Part shown: in pieces, positions 10,790 to 20,056 of the stretch | Layout: each line of letters starts with the position of its first letter | Numbering within the stretch: the first letter of the stretch is position 1 | Source of the DNA: Chryseobacterium sp. HSC-36S06 | Lineage (GTDB): Bacteria > Bacteroidota > Bacteroidia > Flavobacteriales > Weeksellaceae | Direction: 5' to 3' | DNA: 64,000 nt | Assembly (NCBI RefSeq): GCF_024171485.1 | Contig: NZ_JALJZX010000001.1 | Span: forward strand, 744,001-808,000 | Program-made: the position numbers and the translations under genes | Notes under the pieces: model-generated | Seen by the model: the letters and a program-made list of their open reading frames with translations, nothing else | What the model was told of the DNA's origin: nothing | The model's database searches: none

Positions 10790-12256
10790 ATGGAACTTAA
10801 AATATACAACTCGCTTTCCGGCGAAAAGGAAATCTTCAGACCGATCCACGAGAACAATGTCGGGATGTATGTCTGCGGGCCTACGGTTTACAGCAATGTT
10901 CACCTCGGAAATGTGCGTACCTTTATGTCTTTCGATTTTATTTACCGCTCACTTGTTCATCTGGGTTATAAAGTTCGGTATGTACGGAATATTACCGATG
11001 CAGGACATTTAACCGACGATGGCGATGTAGATAACGACCGCTTTGTGAAACAGTCGCGTCTCGAAAAGTTAGAGCCTATGGAAATCGTTCAGAAATATAC
11101 TGTAGATTTTCATAAAGTTTTAGATACCTTCAACCTGCTTCCGCCAACAATTGAACCTACAGCAACAGGACATATTTTGGAACAGATTGAATTGACGCAA
11201 AAACTGATTGAAAAAGGCTTCGCTTACGAAAGCAACGGTTCAGTTTATTTTGATGTTTTGGAATACAACAGCCGTGGCCTGAATTACGGTGAGCTTTCAC
11301 GAAGAAATATTGAAGAGCTTTTTGCCAATACGCGGGATCTGGACGGGCAGAACGAAAAGAAAAATCCCCAGGATTTTGCTCTTTGGAAGGCAGCTTCTCC
11401 TGCACACATCATGCGATGGAACTCACCTTGGGGCGAGGGTTTTCCCGGATGGCATCTGGAGTGTACAGCAATGTCAACGAAATATTTAGGAGAAAAGTTC
11501 GACATTCACGGGGGAGGAATGGATCTTAAATTCCCTCATCATGAATGTGAAGTCGCTCAAGGTAAAGCCTGCAACGGAACCGAGCCTGTAAATTATTGGT
11601 TACATGCCAATATGCTTACCATGAACGGGCAGCGAATGAGCAAATCGACTGGAAATTATATTCTTCCGATGGAACTGGTTGCAGGAAATAATGATTTTTT
11701 CGAAAAACCGTTTCATCCTGCGATCGTGCGTTTCAACTTTTTACAGGCACATTACCGAAGTGTACTTGATATTTCGAATGAAGCGATGGTCGCGAGTGAG
11801 AAAGGTTTTCAGCGTTTAATGGAAGCGATGAAATTGCTGTCAGGTTTTGGATTTTTAACTTCAGATTCTTCCACTTTCGATATCTCAGCGTGGAAAGAGA
11901 AATGTTATACGGCTTTGACTGATGACTTCAACTCACCGATCCTGATTTCGCACCTGTTTGAAGCTGTAAATTTTATCTTCAAACTGAAAGACGGGAAAGA
12001 AACTGTTACTGAGGCTGAGTTAAAAGAGCTTCAGCATATCATGAGCGGCTTTGTATACGAAGTTCTGGGATTGCAGAATATTGAGGAAAATAACAATGAA
12101 AAACTCGACCAGACGCTGCAGGTTTTAATTGAACTTCGTAATCAGGCGAGAAAATCAAAAAATTTCGATCTTTCTGATCAAATCCGTGACCGGCTTTTGG
12201 CTGAAGGAATTGAACTTAAAGACGGAAGAGAAGGTACTACTTATTCTCTCAGTTAA
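10790..12256 (+). CDS. cysS: Cysteinyl-tRNA synthetase
   Basis: Class I aminoacyl-tRNA synthetase that charges tRNA-Cys; 488 residues, the normal size. The ATP-binding HIGH-type motif appears as HLGN (residues 38-41), preceded by the zinc Cys29 in [15 protein letters not shown]. The second zinc segment contains Cys225 (WHLECTAMS) and FPHHECE near residue 250. The KMSKS loop is RMSKSTGN near residue 282. The C-terminal helical anticodon-binding region ends with the typical [14 protein letters not shown] segment. A terminator follows about 20 nt downstream. A tRNA-Cys gene is also in this window at 46790. Confidence 0.97.
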   Translation: MELKIYNSLSGEKEIFRPIHENNVGMYVCGPTVYSNVHLGNVRTFMSFDFIYRSLVHLGYKVRYVRNITDAGHLTDDGDVDNDRFVKQSRLEKLEPMEIVQKYTVDFHKVLDTFNLLPPTIEPTATGHILEQIELTQKLIEKGFAYESNGSVYFDVLEYNSRGLNYGELSRRNIEELFANTRDLDGQNEKKNPQDFALWKAASPAHIMRWNSPWGEGFPGWHLECTAMSTKYLGEKFDIHGGGMDLKFPHHECEVAQGKACNGTEPVNYWLHANMLTMNGQRMSKSTGNYILPMELVAGNNDFFEKPFHPAIVRFNFLQAHYRSVLDISNEAMVASEKGFQRLMEAMKLLSGFGFLTSDSSTFDISAWKEKCYTALTDDFNSPILISHLFEAVNFIFKLKDGKETVTEAELKELQHIMSGFVYEVLGLQNIEENNNEKLDQTLQVLIELRNQARKSKNFDLSDQIRDRLLAEGIELKDGREGTTYSLS

Positions 12257-12276
12257 GAGATAATAAATCATAACTC

Positions 12277-12310
12277 AACCTTTTTGGCAGACTGCCGGAA
12301 AGGTTTTTTT
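12277..12310 (+). terminator. Terminator after cysS
   Basis: AACCTTT / AAAGGTT outer stem with an inner GGCAG / CTGCC stem, followed by seven T. Confidence 0.85.
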
Positions 12311-12435
12311 GTGTCTTTGTGTATTGTCTTTGTAAGTAATTGTTTTTCAGTAGTTAAGCTGATTAAATTAATTCGCAGTTCAGCACCTGAAAAAGCGGCA
12401 AATTTCATAAATTGCATAGCAAATTGCAAACTGTT

Positions 12436-15093
12436 ATGAAGCTTTTCTTTAATATTAATTTCCGCACCAAATTGGGCGAGAATCTTCAGGTTTTAATCAT
12501 CGAAGAAGCAGCAGAAGATAAAATCTATCCGCTGTATTATACTGATAATGGAAACTGGACAGCTGAAGTGGATTATTTTTCAAAAAATATAATCTATAAA
12601 TACCGTCTTGTCAACGAGACACAAGAGGTTTTGGATGAAGAATTCTCTCTGCATGAGTTGAATTTTCCCCATAATTATGATGAATTCATAATCTATGATT
12701 CCTGGAATTCGAAAAACTTCCCTGAAAATTATCTCAATAATAAAATCCTCAAAAATAAATTAAGTGGGTTTAGACCGGAAAAAACTTCGGTTTTAAAGAG
12801 ACATACCCATCTGTTCCGAATAGAAGCACCAATTTACCAGGCAAACTGGCAGCTGGTGATCATGGGGAGTAATGATTCGCTGGGCAATTGGAACAAGGAT
12901 TATGCGGTAAATATGGCGCAGACCGATTTCGGTATTTGGGAAGCGGCTGTAGAAATTTCTGAGGATCTTGTGATTCAGTATAAATATGGTCTCCGCGAGA
13001 GAAATACAGGTGAAGTTTTTGATATAGAATACGGCGACAACAGATGGGCACTCCCAAATCAGGAAAAGAATATTTTGCAGATCAAAGCGGATCATTATTT
13101 CCGATTTAAGTCTTTCGAAATGTATCATGCTGCCGGAGTAGCTGTTCCTGTTTTTGCGATGAGAACTGAAAACGGTTTCGGTGTTGGGGAGTTTGCTGAT
13201 TTAAAAAATCTTGCCGATTGGGCAAAAGAAGCAAATCTTTCTATCCTCCAGATCCTGCCGATTAATGATACGACGGCAAATTATTCCTGGACAGATTCTT
13301 ATCCCTACGCTGCAATTTCGGTATATGCGCTTCATCCGCAGTATCTTTCTATTGAAAAAATGGAATTTGCGTTACCGGATGAATTCGTTGCCGAATATCA
13401 GGAAGAGAAGAAGCAGTTAAACTCTTTAAATCTCATCGATTATGAAAAGATGATTTCAGGGAAGTGGAAATTTGTAAACGCAGTTTTCGAACTCCATCAA
13501 TCAGAGATTCTAAAGGACAGAAATTTTAAGAAATTTATCAAGGAAAATGAGGAATGGCTTGTGCCGTATGCCGCATTCTGTGTACAGCGCGACAAATACA
13601 ATACGCCAAACTTTAACCTGTGGAAAACCCACAAAAAATATATTGCGGGGAAAATTGCTCCGTTTTTCAGTGCCAAAAGTAAAGATTATGCGAAGTCCAT
13701 GCTTCATGCCTGGGTTCAGTACCAGCTGCACTTGCAGCTAAATGATGCGATAAATTATGTGCATTCCTTGGGGATTTCGGTAAAAGGCGATTTGCCGATC
13801 GGAATTTACAGATACTCTGTAGAAGCCTGGACAGAACCCGAGTTATTTGGAATGGATTTTCAAGCGGGTGCACCGCCTGATCAGTTCACCGATTTAGGAC
13901 AGAACTGGGAATTCCCGACTTATAACTGGGAAGCGATGAAAGAGGACGGTTACCGCTGGTGGAAAAACCGTTTCAAAGCTCTGGAGCAATATTTCGATGC
14001 GATGCGGATCGATCATATTCTTGGGTTTTTCAGAATCTGGCGGATGCCAATGAGTGCCACGCAGGGTATTCTGGGTTATTTCTATCCTGCAGTTCCAGTA
14101 AGAATGGAGGAGTTTGCCGCAAGACATCTTCCTTTTTATTATGACCGGTATTGTAAACCTTTTATCAACGATCAGATTCTGTGGAATGAATTTGGGGACG
14201 AACGCGACTCGATTCATAACCACTTTATGAATAACCATTTCGACGGAACTTATTCCTTCAAAGAAGAATTCGATACCCAGAGAAAATTAACCGATTATTT
14301 TAAAACGAACCCTCATCCGTGGGCGGAAGAAAAATTAATCTCGCTTTGTGCGAATGTTCTTTTCCTTCCTGAAGAAACTGCTGATGGAGAAGTGGTTTAC
14401 CACCCGAGATTTAATATTGATAAAACGGCGTCTTTCCATAATCTTCCGCAATGGGAGCAGCATGCTGTTTACGATTTGTATGTAGATTACTTCTTTAAGA
14501 GACAGGATGGGCTTTGGTACGAAATGGCAATGGAAAAACTTCCTGTGATACTTAACGCAACAGAGATGTTAATTTGTGGTGAAGATTTAGGTCTTGTTCC
14601 GGAATCTGTTCCTCAGGTAATGGACCGGTTGGCAATTACCGCATTGAAAGTTCAGCGCATGCCTTCCGATGATATTCCGTGGTACAATCCTAAAAATGCA
14701 GCATATCTAAATGTAGTTACTGCGAGTTCCCACGACAGTTCTACACTGCGCCAGTGGTGGCACGAAGACCGCAATTTAACTCAGCAGTATTTTAACCAGC
14801 AGCTCGGCCAGTCGGGAACAGCACCGTGGAATCTGGAACCGCAACTTGCGGAAATCATTATGAAACAGCATCTTTATAACGATGCGATGCTTGCTATTTT
14901 CCCGATTCAGGAATTTCTGGCAACGGATAATGATTTATCCAATCCGAATATGGATGACGAAAGAATTAATAATCCTGCTGTATTTCCGCATTACTGGAGA
15001 TACCGTATGCATCTTACTTTAGAAAGCCTGTTGGAAAAGAAAGGCTTTAATTCAAAGATTGCCGGATGGGTTGCTGATTCTAACCGCGGTTAA
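12436..15093 (+). CDS. malQ: 4-alpha-glucanotransferase (amylomaltase), DPE2-like with starch-binding domains
   Basis: GH77 enzyme that transfers alpha-1,4-glucan segments in maltose, maltodextrin and glycogen metabolism. At 885 residues it is much longer than E. coli MalQ, because two carbohydrate-binding (CBM20-like) domains precede the catalytic domain: one around residues 1-100 and a clearer one around 125-230 (QLVIMGSNDSLGNWN). This layout matches plant DPE2-type disproportionating enzymes. Catalytic residues are visible: the nucleophile Asp in AMRIDHILGFFRIWRMP, the acid/base Glu in CGEDLGLVPESVP, and a third Asp in VTASSHDSSTLR. An in-frame TTG at 12412 is possible, but ATG 12436 starts directly on the first domain. 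The protein has no signal peptide, so it acts in the cytoplasm. Confidence 0.92.
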   Translation: MKLFFNINFRTKLGENLQVLIIEEAAEDKIYPLYYTDNGNWTAEVDYFSKNIIYKYRLVNETQEVLDEEFSLHELNFPHNYDEFIIYDSWNSKNFPENYLNNKILKNKLSGFRPEKTSVLKRHTHLFRIEAPIYQANWQLVIMGSNDSLGNWNKDYAVNMAQTDFGIWEAAVEISEDLVIQYKYGLRERNTGEVFDIEYGDNRWALPNQEKNILQIKADHYFRFKSFEMYHAAGVAVPVFAMRTENGFGVGEFADLKNLADWAKEANLSILQILPINDTTANYSWTDSYPYAAISVYALHPQYLSIEKMEFALPDEFVAEYQEEKKQLNSLNLIDYEKMISGKWKFVNAVFELHQSEILKDRNFKKFIKENEEWLVPYAAFCVQRDKYNTPNFNLWKTHKKYIAGKIAPFFSAKSKDYAKSMLHAWVQYQLHLQLNDAINYVHSLGISVKGDLPIGIYRYSVEAWTEPELFGMDFQAGAPPDQFTDLGQNWEFPTYNWEAMKEDGYRWWKNRFKALEQYFDAMRIDHILGFFRIWRMPMSATQGILGYFYPAVPVRMEEFAARHLPFYYDRYCKPFINDQILWNEFGDERDSIHNHFMNNHFDGTYSFKEEFDTQRKLTDYFKTNPHPWAEEKLISLCANVLFLPEETADGEVVYHPRFNIDKTASFHNLPQWEQHAVYDLYVDYFFKRQDGLWYEMAMEKLPVILNATEMLICGEDLGLVPESVPQVMDRLAITALKVQRMPSDDIPWYNPKNAAYLNVVTASSHDSSTLRQWWHEDRNLTQQYFNQQLGQSGTAPWNLEPQLAEIIMKQHLYNDAMLAIFPIQEFLATDNDLSNPNMDDERINNPAVFPHYWRYRMHLTLESLLEKKGFNSKIAGWVADSNRG

Positions 15094-15183
15094 ATGTGAA
15101 TAGTTTTAAATTTTTTGAAGTTTACAGAAAGTATGGATTCGATTTTTTAACTATTGAAAATCAGGTGTTTACAAATTTAAAAT

Positions 15184-15220
15184 AAGAAGTTATTGCTTTT
15201 GCTTTAACTTCTTTTTTTTA
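15184..15220 (+). terminator. Probable terminator downstream of malQ
   Basis: AAGAAGTTA / TAACTTCTT stem followed by seven T, about 90 nt after the malQ stop. The intervening bases are AT-rich with no ORF. Confidence 0.7.
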
Positions 15221-15347
15221 TTTGAATCAAAGTAATGTGAGAGGTCTGTAAATCCTTTATTTAAAGGCGATAACACAGATTTCAACCGTTGAATTTGGCA
15301 CGTTTTTCTAATGATTGGTATTAACGACCAAAATAAGTTTAATAGAA

Positions 15348-16286
15348 ATGAAAAAATTACTTCTTGGACTTTCGGTGTTCTTCGCAGCATTGATCTCCGC
15401 ACAGAATTTCCCGGACTCTTATCCAAACCACAATAATGGATATTATTATAATGATTACGATGATGAGTTTTATTTTCCGGATGATTATTATTACGAATAT
15501 CCTTCAGACTATTACCGTAATGATTTATACCAAAGTTATTATAATGATTACCACAGAAGCATTTATGATGTAAACTGGGGCAGGTTTTTTTCCATGTACC
15601 GGCTTTCGCCATGGCAGATTGAGCAGATTATGATGCTTAATGACCAATTTCCGTCGTACGCTTCGTGGAATTCGTATTACCGATATAATCCAGACAGATG
15701 GTATTATGACAGATTCTACGCTTTAGAAAGAATTTTAGGCCCACGTGTTTTTGTCATTTATCAGAATAATTATTACAATGGTTACCATCCTGTAAATTAC
15801 TGGCAGAATTACAGAAGACAGCATTATGTAACCAACGTATATGTAGTCCCAAGGTATAAGAATATTAATGTGAACCGCTATCGGGTAAACCGTGTGACTT
15901 ATCACCAGTCAAATCCGCGAAATAATATTGGATTCCAAAATTCACCGCGTACAGGAAATGGGAACTGGAATAATACTCCAAAATCAAGTGGTTTTAGAAA
16001 TGATGGAGGTGTAAATAATAATACCCGCGATAACGGTTTCCGAAACGGAAATGAGGTACCGGTAAGGAACGCGCCCCGCGCTTCAAGTGGAACAAGAAAT
16101 AGCGAAATCCGCCCGCAGGCTGAGAATATACAGAATAACAGCGGTTTCAGGGATAACTCTGGATCGCGTGATGCAACCCCTCAGAAAAAGATAGAAAGTA
16201 ATTCAGGAGGCTTGAGAAATCAGACTCCGGCAGCAACACCGGGAAGTACAACCCGTATCCCGGGACAGAGATTAACCTCTCGATAA
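15348..16286 (+). CDS. Exported Tyr/Asn-rich protein, paralogue of the next gene
   Basis: 312 residues from ATG 15348; an upstream in-frame TTG at 15315 would spoil the signal peptide. Residues 1-19 form a signal peptide (LSVFFAALISAQ). Residues 20-65 are almost only Tyr, Asn, Asp and Pro. Residues 66-150 hold a conserved domain shared with the protein at 16407: DVNW, LSPWQIEQ, SWNSYYRYNPDRW, and a final ERILGPRVFVIYQNNYY. The C-terminal third is a low-complexity Asn/Gly/Arg/Ser tail with repeated GFR(N/D) units. I do not recognise a named family. The LSPxQ helix and the later (I/L)xGPxxY helix resemble the two LTxxQ helices of Spy/CpxP proteins, so a distant periplasmic chaperone-like fold is possible but unproven. 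Confidence 0.8.
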   Translation: MKKLLLGLSVFFAALISAQNFPDSYPNHNNGYYYNDYDDEFYFPDDYYYEYPSDYYRNDLYQSYYNDYHRSIYDVNWGRFFSMYRLSPWQIEQIMMLNDQFPSYASWNSYYRYNPDRWYYDRFYALERILGPRVFVIYQNNYYNGYHPVNYWQNYRRQHYVTNVYVVPRYKNINVNRYRVNRVTYHQSNPRNNIGFQNSPRTGNGNWNNTPKSSGFRNDGGVNNNTRDNGFRNGNEVPVRNAPRASSGTRNSEIRPQAENIQNNSGFRDNSGSRDATPQKKIESNSGGLRNQTPAATPGSTTRIPGQRLTSR

Positions 16287-16312
16287 TTTTAGTTTTTAGT
16301 GTTAGTAGTGAT

Positions 16313-16346
16313 AGAAGAGCAGTTTCAGTAGAGGCTGCTCTTCTTA
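16313..16346 (+). terminator. Terminator between the two paralogues
   Basis: Perfect 10-bp stem AGAAGAGCAG / CTGCTCTTCT with a 12-nt loop and a short T-rich tail. Confidence 0.7.
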
Positions 16347-16406
16347 TTTAAATTTTGGCACAGTTATGGAGATTACCTTCACATAAAAACTTTAAATATT
16401 ACTAAA

Positions 16407-16922
16407 ATGAAAAAGTTAATCACAATACTGACTTTAGGAATTTTCAGCCTTGGTTATTCACAGTCAGATTATTACAATGACTACAGAAGAAGTATTACCG
16501 ATGTGAACTGGCAGACGGTAGCAGCGAATTTACTTCTTAGTCCTCAGCAGAAATCAGATTTATTTGCGCTTAATAATCAGTACTCTGATTATGATTCCTG
16601 GAACCGTATATATGGCCACAATCCCGATCAATGGAGAACTGACCGTTATGCTTCTATAGAAAGAATTATGGGTCCAAGTAAATATGAAAAATTCAAAAAC
16701 AAATATTACAAAGGCAAGAACCCTGTTGCAGTTTATAACAGAAATAAAAATAACTACAAAAGCAATCAGGTTAAAAAGTATAATACCATTCAGTCTAAAA
16801 AAAGAAATAATGGTGTAAATACCAAATCGATGAACGAATATCAGAGAAGAAAAAAACTGAATGACGGCTCCCATTTACATGTTAAAGGAAATATGAATAA
16901 TAAAGGAAAGTTAGGAAAATAG
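16407..16922 (+). CDS. Exported basic protein, paralogue of the preceding gene
   Basis: 171 residues with a signal peptide ending LGYSQ. Residues 20-110 align with the domain of the preceding gene: YYNDYRRSITDVNW, LSPQQKSDLFALNNQY, SWNRIYGHNPDQW, and ERIMGPSKYEKFKNKYY. The remaining C-terminal part is strongly basic and Asn/Lys-rich and has nothing recognisable. Compared with the neighbour it lacks the long Tyr-rich and Gly/Arg tails, so this is close to the minimal form of the family. A TTTGGCAC element occurs about 51 nt before the start in both genes, with a terminator between them, so they look like separately transcribed tandem duplicates under common control. Function unknown. Confidence 0.8.
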   Translation: MKKLITILTLGIFSLGYSQSDYYNDYRRSITDVNWQTVAANLLLSPQQKSDLFALNNQYSDYDSWNRIYGHNPDQWRTDRYASIERIMGPSKYEKFKNKYYKGKNPVAVYNRNKNNYKSNQVKKYNTIQSKKRNNGVNTKSMNEYQRRKKLNDGSHLHVKGNMNNKGKLGK

Positions 16923-16940
16923 AATGAACTTTATAAGACT

Positions 16941-16972
16941 AAGAGAGAGCAATTATTTGTTCTCTCTTTTTT
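16941..16972 (+). terminator. Terminator after the second paralogue
   Basis: AAGAGAGAGCAA / TTGTTCTCTCTT stem (one G-U pair), TTAT loop, T-rich tail. Confidence 0.8.
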
Positions 16973-17123
16973 GATTTTAAATGTAGGTGTAATATTATTA
17001 GAATCGGTAATATTATTACTACGATATAGGATTTTGTGCTTTAACAAAAAATTGTGATTCCACCGTTTAACTTGTTTTATTTTTTGTCATCAAACCTTCA
17101 AATAACAAACAAATAGTATTGAT

Positions 17124-17537
17124 ATGAAAAAAATTGTTTTAAGTGCGGCTTTCGCAGTAATCGGAACTTTCGCAATGGCGCAGCAAAAACCAATGATGCA
17201 TAAAAAAGATCCCGCTCAGATGGAGCAGAAAAGACAGGAGAAACTCAAAATGATGCAGACAGAACTTAATCTTACGAGCGCACAGGTTGCTCAGATCAAA
17301 GCTCTGCAGGATAAAAAAATAGCTGAAAGAAAACAGAATGCTCCACAAATGCAGGCCGAAAGAAAAGCCAAAATGGAAGCGATGAAAGCCAAAAGAGAAC
17401 AATGGAATGCTGAAATGAGACAGATCTTGACACCTGAACAGTATAAAAAATGGGAGGCGAAAAAACAGCAAAATATGCAGGAGAAAAGAAGTAAAATGCA
17501 GGAGAAACAAATGAAAAGAATGCCTGCCAAAAGCTAG
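17124..17537 (+). CDS. Spy/CpxP-like periplasmic LTxxQ protein
   Basis: 137 residues. A signal peptide of about 20 residues ends TFAMAQ. The mature part is almost entirely charged, Met- and Gln-rich helix, with two LTxxQ-type motifs: LTSAQ near residue 51 and LTPEQ near residue 100, followed by YKKWEAKKQ. This is the arrangement of Spy/CpxP periplasmic chaperones, here with a long Lys/Met/Gln tail. Bacteroidota often carry several such proteins linked to metal or envelope stress. There is no sensor kinase or efflux pump beside it to say what it responds to. The next gene, after a terminator, is ferritin. Family assignment is good; the role is inferred. Confidence 0.85.
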   Translation: MKKIVLSAAFAVIGTFAMAQQKPMMHKKDPAQMEQKRQEKLKMMQTELNLTSAQVAQIKALQDKKIAERKQNAPQMQAERKAKMEAMKAKREQWNAEMRQILTPEQYKKWEAKKQQNMQEKRSKMQEKQMKRMPAKS

Positions 17538-17561
17538 TTCATAATTTTAAATTTTTTAGGG

Positions 17562-17594
17562 AAGCGGAAAAAATAAATTTTTCCGCTTTTTTTG
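17562..17594 (+). terminator. Terminator after the Spy-like gene
   Basis: Perfect 11-bp stem AAGCGGAAAAA / TTTTTCCGCTT and a T tract. The tract overlaps the -33 box of the ferritin promoter. Confidence 0.85.
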
Positions 17595-17622
17595 TGCACC
17601 TTAAGTTAATTATTTATATTTG
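17591..17622 (+). promoter_or_regulatory. Promoter of ferritin
   Basis: TTTG (17591-17594), 20-nt spacer, TATATTTG (17615-17622): a full match to the Bacteroidota -33/-7 consensus. The ATG follows 18 nt later. Confidence 0.75.
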
Positions 17623-17639
17623 GTAAAACGAGAGTTATT

Positions 17640-18149
17640 ATGATAAGTACAAAAATTGGATCGTTGATCAACGACCAAATCGCTAAGGAACAGTATGCTG
17701 CACAGTATTATTTATCAATGTCTGCATGGTTTTCGGCGAAGGATTTAGATGGGATTGCAAATTATTTCCGGGTTCAGAGCAAAGAAGAACTGATGCACGC
17801 AGACAAAATGTTTGATTATATGAACGATGTAGGAGCAGAAATTGTGATGGGCGAGATCCCAAAACCTCCACATGAATTTACAGATGCGAGAGAAATTTTC
17901 GAAAAAGCACTCGAGCACGAAAAAATTGTAACCAAAAGTATATTTAATATCCTTAAAAATGCCAACGATGAAGGAGATTTTGCTACCGTTTCCTTTCTGC
18001 AGTGGTTTGTGAACGAGCAGGTTGAAGAAGAAGCCAATGCCTCACAATTGGTTACCAAAATAAAAATGGTATGCGACAACCCTTCAGCGATGTATCTTTT
18101 TGACCAGGAGCTTAAACAAAGGGTTTTCGTGCCAGATCCGACTAATTAA
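17640..18149 (+). CDS. ftnA: Non-haem ferritin
   Basis: Iron-storage protein that oxidises Fe(II) and stores it as a mineral core in a 24-subunit shell. At 169 residues it has prokaryotic FtnA length. The ferroxidase ligands sit at the expected positions: Glu17 (AKEQYAAQYYLSM), Glu50 and His53 (KEELMHADK), Glu94 (LEHEKI) and Gln127/Glu130 (FVNEQVEEE). No Met haem ligand typical of bacterioferritin is apparent. It has its own promoter and stands 23 nt before the DUF3857 gene, so read-through into that pair is possible. No Fur box was found by eye. Confidence 0.95.
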   Translation: MISTKIGSLINDQIAKEQYAAQYYLSMSAWFSAKDLDGIANYFRVQSKEELMHADKMFDYMNDVGAEIVMGEIPKPPHEFTDAREIFEKALEHEKIVTKSIFNILKNANDEGDFATVSFLQWFVNEQVEEEANASQLVTKIKMVCDNPSAMYLFDQELKQRVFVPDPTN

Positions 18150-18172
18150 TCAATTAATCAAGAAAGTATTTG

Positions 18173-20056
18173 ATGAGAAAATTCTACCTTCTGTGTTTTG
18201 CAGTGGTGTCTGTGTCATTTATTGCACAGGATTACAGCATAACATCTGTTCCTGAAAATCTATTAAAAAATTCTAAGGCAATCATTCGCGAAAGTTCTGA
18301 AGATCATATTCTGAAGGCGGTGAATGAAATGGAAATAAAGAATAATGTTGCCATTACAGTTCTGAACAGTTCCGGCGATGAGTTTGGAGTTGTGACGATC
18401 CCGTATAATCCTACCACAAAAGTCAGCAATATCAAGGTTGAACTTTATGATTCAGCAGGTAAAATCTTCAAGACATTCAGCAAGAAGGATTTCTCGGATT
18501 ATACCCACAACCCGAGTGCGGGTCTTTATGTAGATGACAGGATTTTAGTGCTCAGACCGGTTTCTACGAAATATCCGTACACGGTTAGAACTTCATATGA
18601 GGTGAATACCTCGGATACTGCCTTTCTCAACTTTACTCCGGTTTGGACTTACCAGCTCGCGGTACAGAAAAGCTCATTTTCCCTTTTGAATAAATCGGGG
18701 ATTAAAATCCGCACCAAAATCAGCGATAAGCCCATTGCAAAAGTTAATTATACAGATGAAGGGGGAATCTGGAAGTATTCTTACGAAAACATACCGGCTC
18801 TTAAACATGAGCCGCTTGCGCCAAGTCTGGATTACCTGATTCCTACGGTAGAATTTTCACCGGAGAAGTTTTCCCTGGCAGGCAGACAGGGCGATATGAC
18901 CAGTTGGGACACTTTCGGCAAATGGTATTACCACCAACTCATGTCACCAGTTTCCGAAGTAACTCCGGAGATTATGGCCGAAGTTGCTAAACTCAATTTA
19001 TCGGGTACAACTTCAGAGAAGGTTAAGAAACTTTATCAGTACATGCAGGATAAAACGCGGTATATATTTATTTCGATAGGTATTGGTGGCTGGCAGCCGA
19101 TGCATGCGGCAGATGTAAGCAAAAAAGGGTATGGCGACTGTAAGGCACTTACCAATTATATGCGGACTTTGCTCACTGCAGCGGGAATTCCTTCTTATTA
19201 TGCAATTATCTATGCAGATGATTCTGTAATCAGTTTTGACAAGGATTTTCCGAAGTTTTCGGGCAATCATGCGATTCTGATGATTCCAACAGAAAAAGAG
19301 CCGATCTGGCTCGAGAATACTTCGCAGAAAGTCGCTTTCAATCATCTTTTCTACAATTCCCATAACCGGAATGTTCTGGCAGTAAAGGAAAACGGAATCG
19401 AAATCGTCAACACACCAGTGTATAAACCAGAACAGAGTAAAGAAAAGATTTTAGCAAAAATCCAACTGCAGGAGGACGGGAGTATCGCTTCCGACGCTAG
19501 TTTTGTTTTTTCGGGAGGACAATATGATTCTAACCTCAGGCTTTTCAGTCTTAAAAATGATGAACTTCAGGAAGCCATGAAAAACCGACATTATAATCTT
19601 AAGATCGATAAGATTAATGTGGAAAATCTCACCAATGACAGAGATCAGGCTAGAATTGTTTACGATTTGAAACTAAGCGCAAACGGATTTTCAAAAAAAC
19701 TGGGGACAGATCTGTTTTTCCCTGTAATGCCTTATTACCAATCGGTCACGTTTTCGGCTGATGAAGAAAGAATGCATCCTTTCGAGACCTCCTTCCCATT
19801 TCAGGATGATTATGAGATCGAGTACAATTTACCGGCGGGATACAGGATTGCCGAAGTTCCACAGTCTTCTACACTCACCACTGAATTCGGCACCTATTCT
19901 ATCAATTTTAAGGTGAAAGATGATAAACTGGTTGTTCACCGTGTTTTAACAATTAATAAAGGATTGTATCCGAAAGAGAAATTCAAGGATTACATGGCGT
20001 TCCGCAAAAAAACCGCCAGCAATGACAATACAAAAGTCCTAATATCTAAATTATAA
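18173..20056 (+). CDS. Exported DUF3857 protein with an intact transglutaminase-like domain
   Basis: 627 residues from ATG 18173 (a TTG immediately before is less likely). A signal peptide ends at SFIAQ. DUF3857 covers about residues 50-220, a transglutaminase-like domain about 265-390, and a DUF3858-type beta domain the C-terminus. The thiol-protease-like triad is recognisable: Cys323 in YGDCKALTNYM, His366 in SGNHAILMIP, and an acidic residue in IWLENTS. Such proteins are common in Bacteroidota and are presumed periplasmic; their substrate is unknown. The stop codon overlaps the next start (TAATG), so the two paralogues are translationally coupled. Confidence 0.88.
   Translation: MRKFYLLCFAVVSVSFIAQDYSITSVPENLLKNSKAIIRESSEDHILKAVNEMEIKNNVAITVLNSSGDEFGVVTIPYNPTTKVSNIKVELYDSAGKIFKTFSKKDFSDYTHNPSAGLYVDDRILVLRPVSTKYPYTVRTSYEVNTSDTAFLNFTPVWTYQLAVQKSSFSLLNKSGIKIRTKISDKPIAKVNYTDEGGIWKYSYENIPALKHEPLAPSLDYLIPTVEFSPEKFSLAGRQGDMTSWDTFGKWYYHQLMSPVSEVTPEIMAEVAKLNLSGTTSEKVKKLYQYMQDKTRYIFISIGIGGWQPMHAADVSKKGYGDCKALTNYMRTLLTAAGIPSYYAIIYADDSVISFDKDFPKFSGNHAILMIPTEKEPIWLENTSQKVAFNHLFYNSHNRNVLAVKENGIEIVNTPVYKPEQSKEKILAKIQLQEDGSIASDASFVFSGGQYDSNLRLFSLKNDELQEAMKNRHYNLKIDKINVENLTNDRDQARIVYDLKLSANGFSKKLGTDLFFPVMPYYQSVTFSADEERMHPFETSFPFQDDYEIEYNLPAGYRIAEVPQSSTLTTEFGTYSINFKVKDDKLVVHRVLTINKGLYPKEKFKDYMAFRKKTASNDNTKVLISKL

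Noticed and set aside
15296-15312. Sigma-54 promoter before the Tyr-rich protein
   Set aside because: The TGGCAC half is good, but the -12 GC dinucleotide is missing at the needed distance in both paralogues; kept only as an unexplained shared motif.
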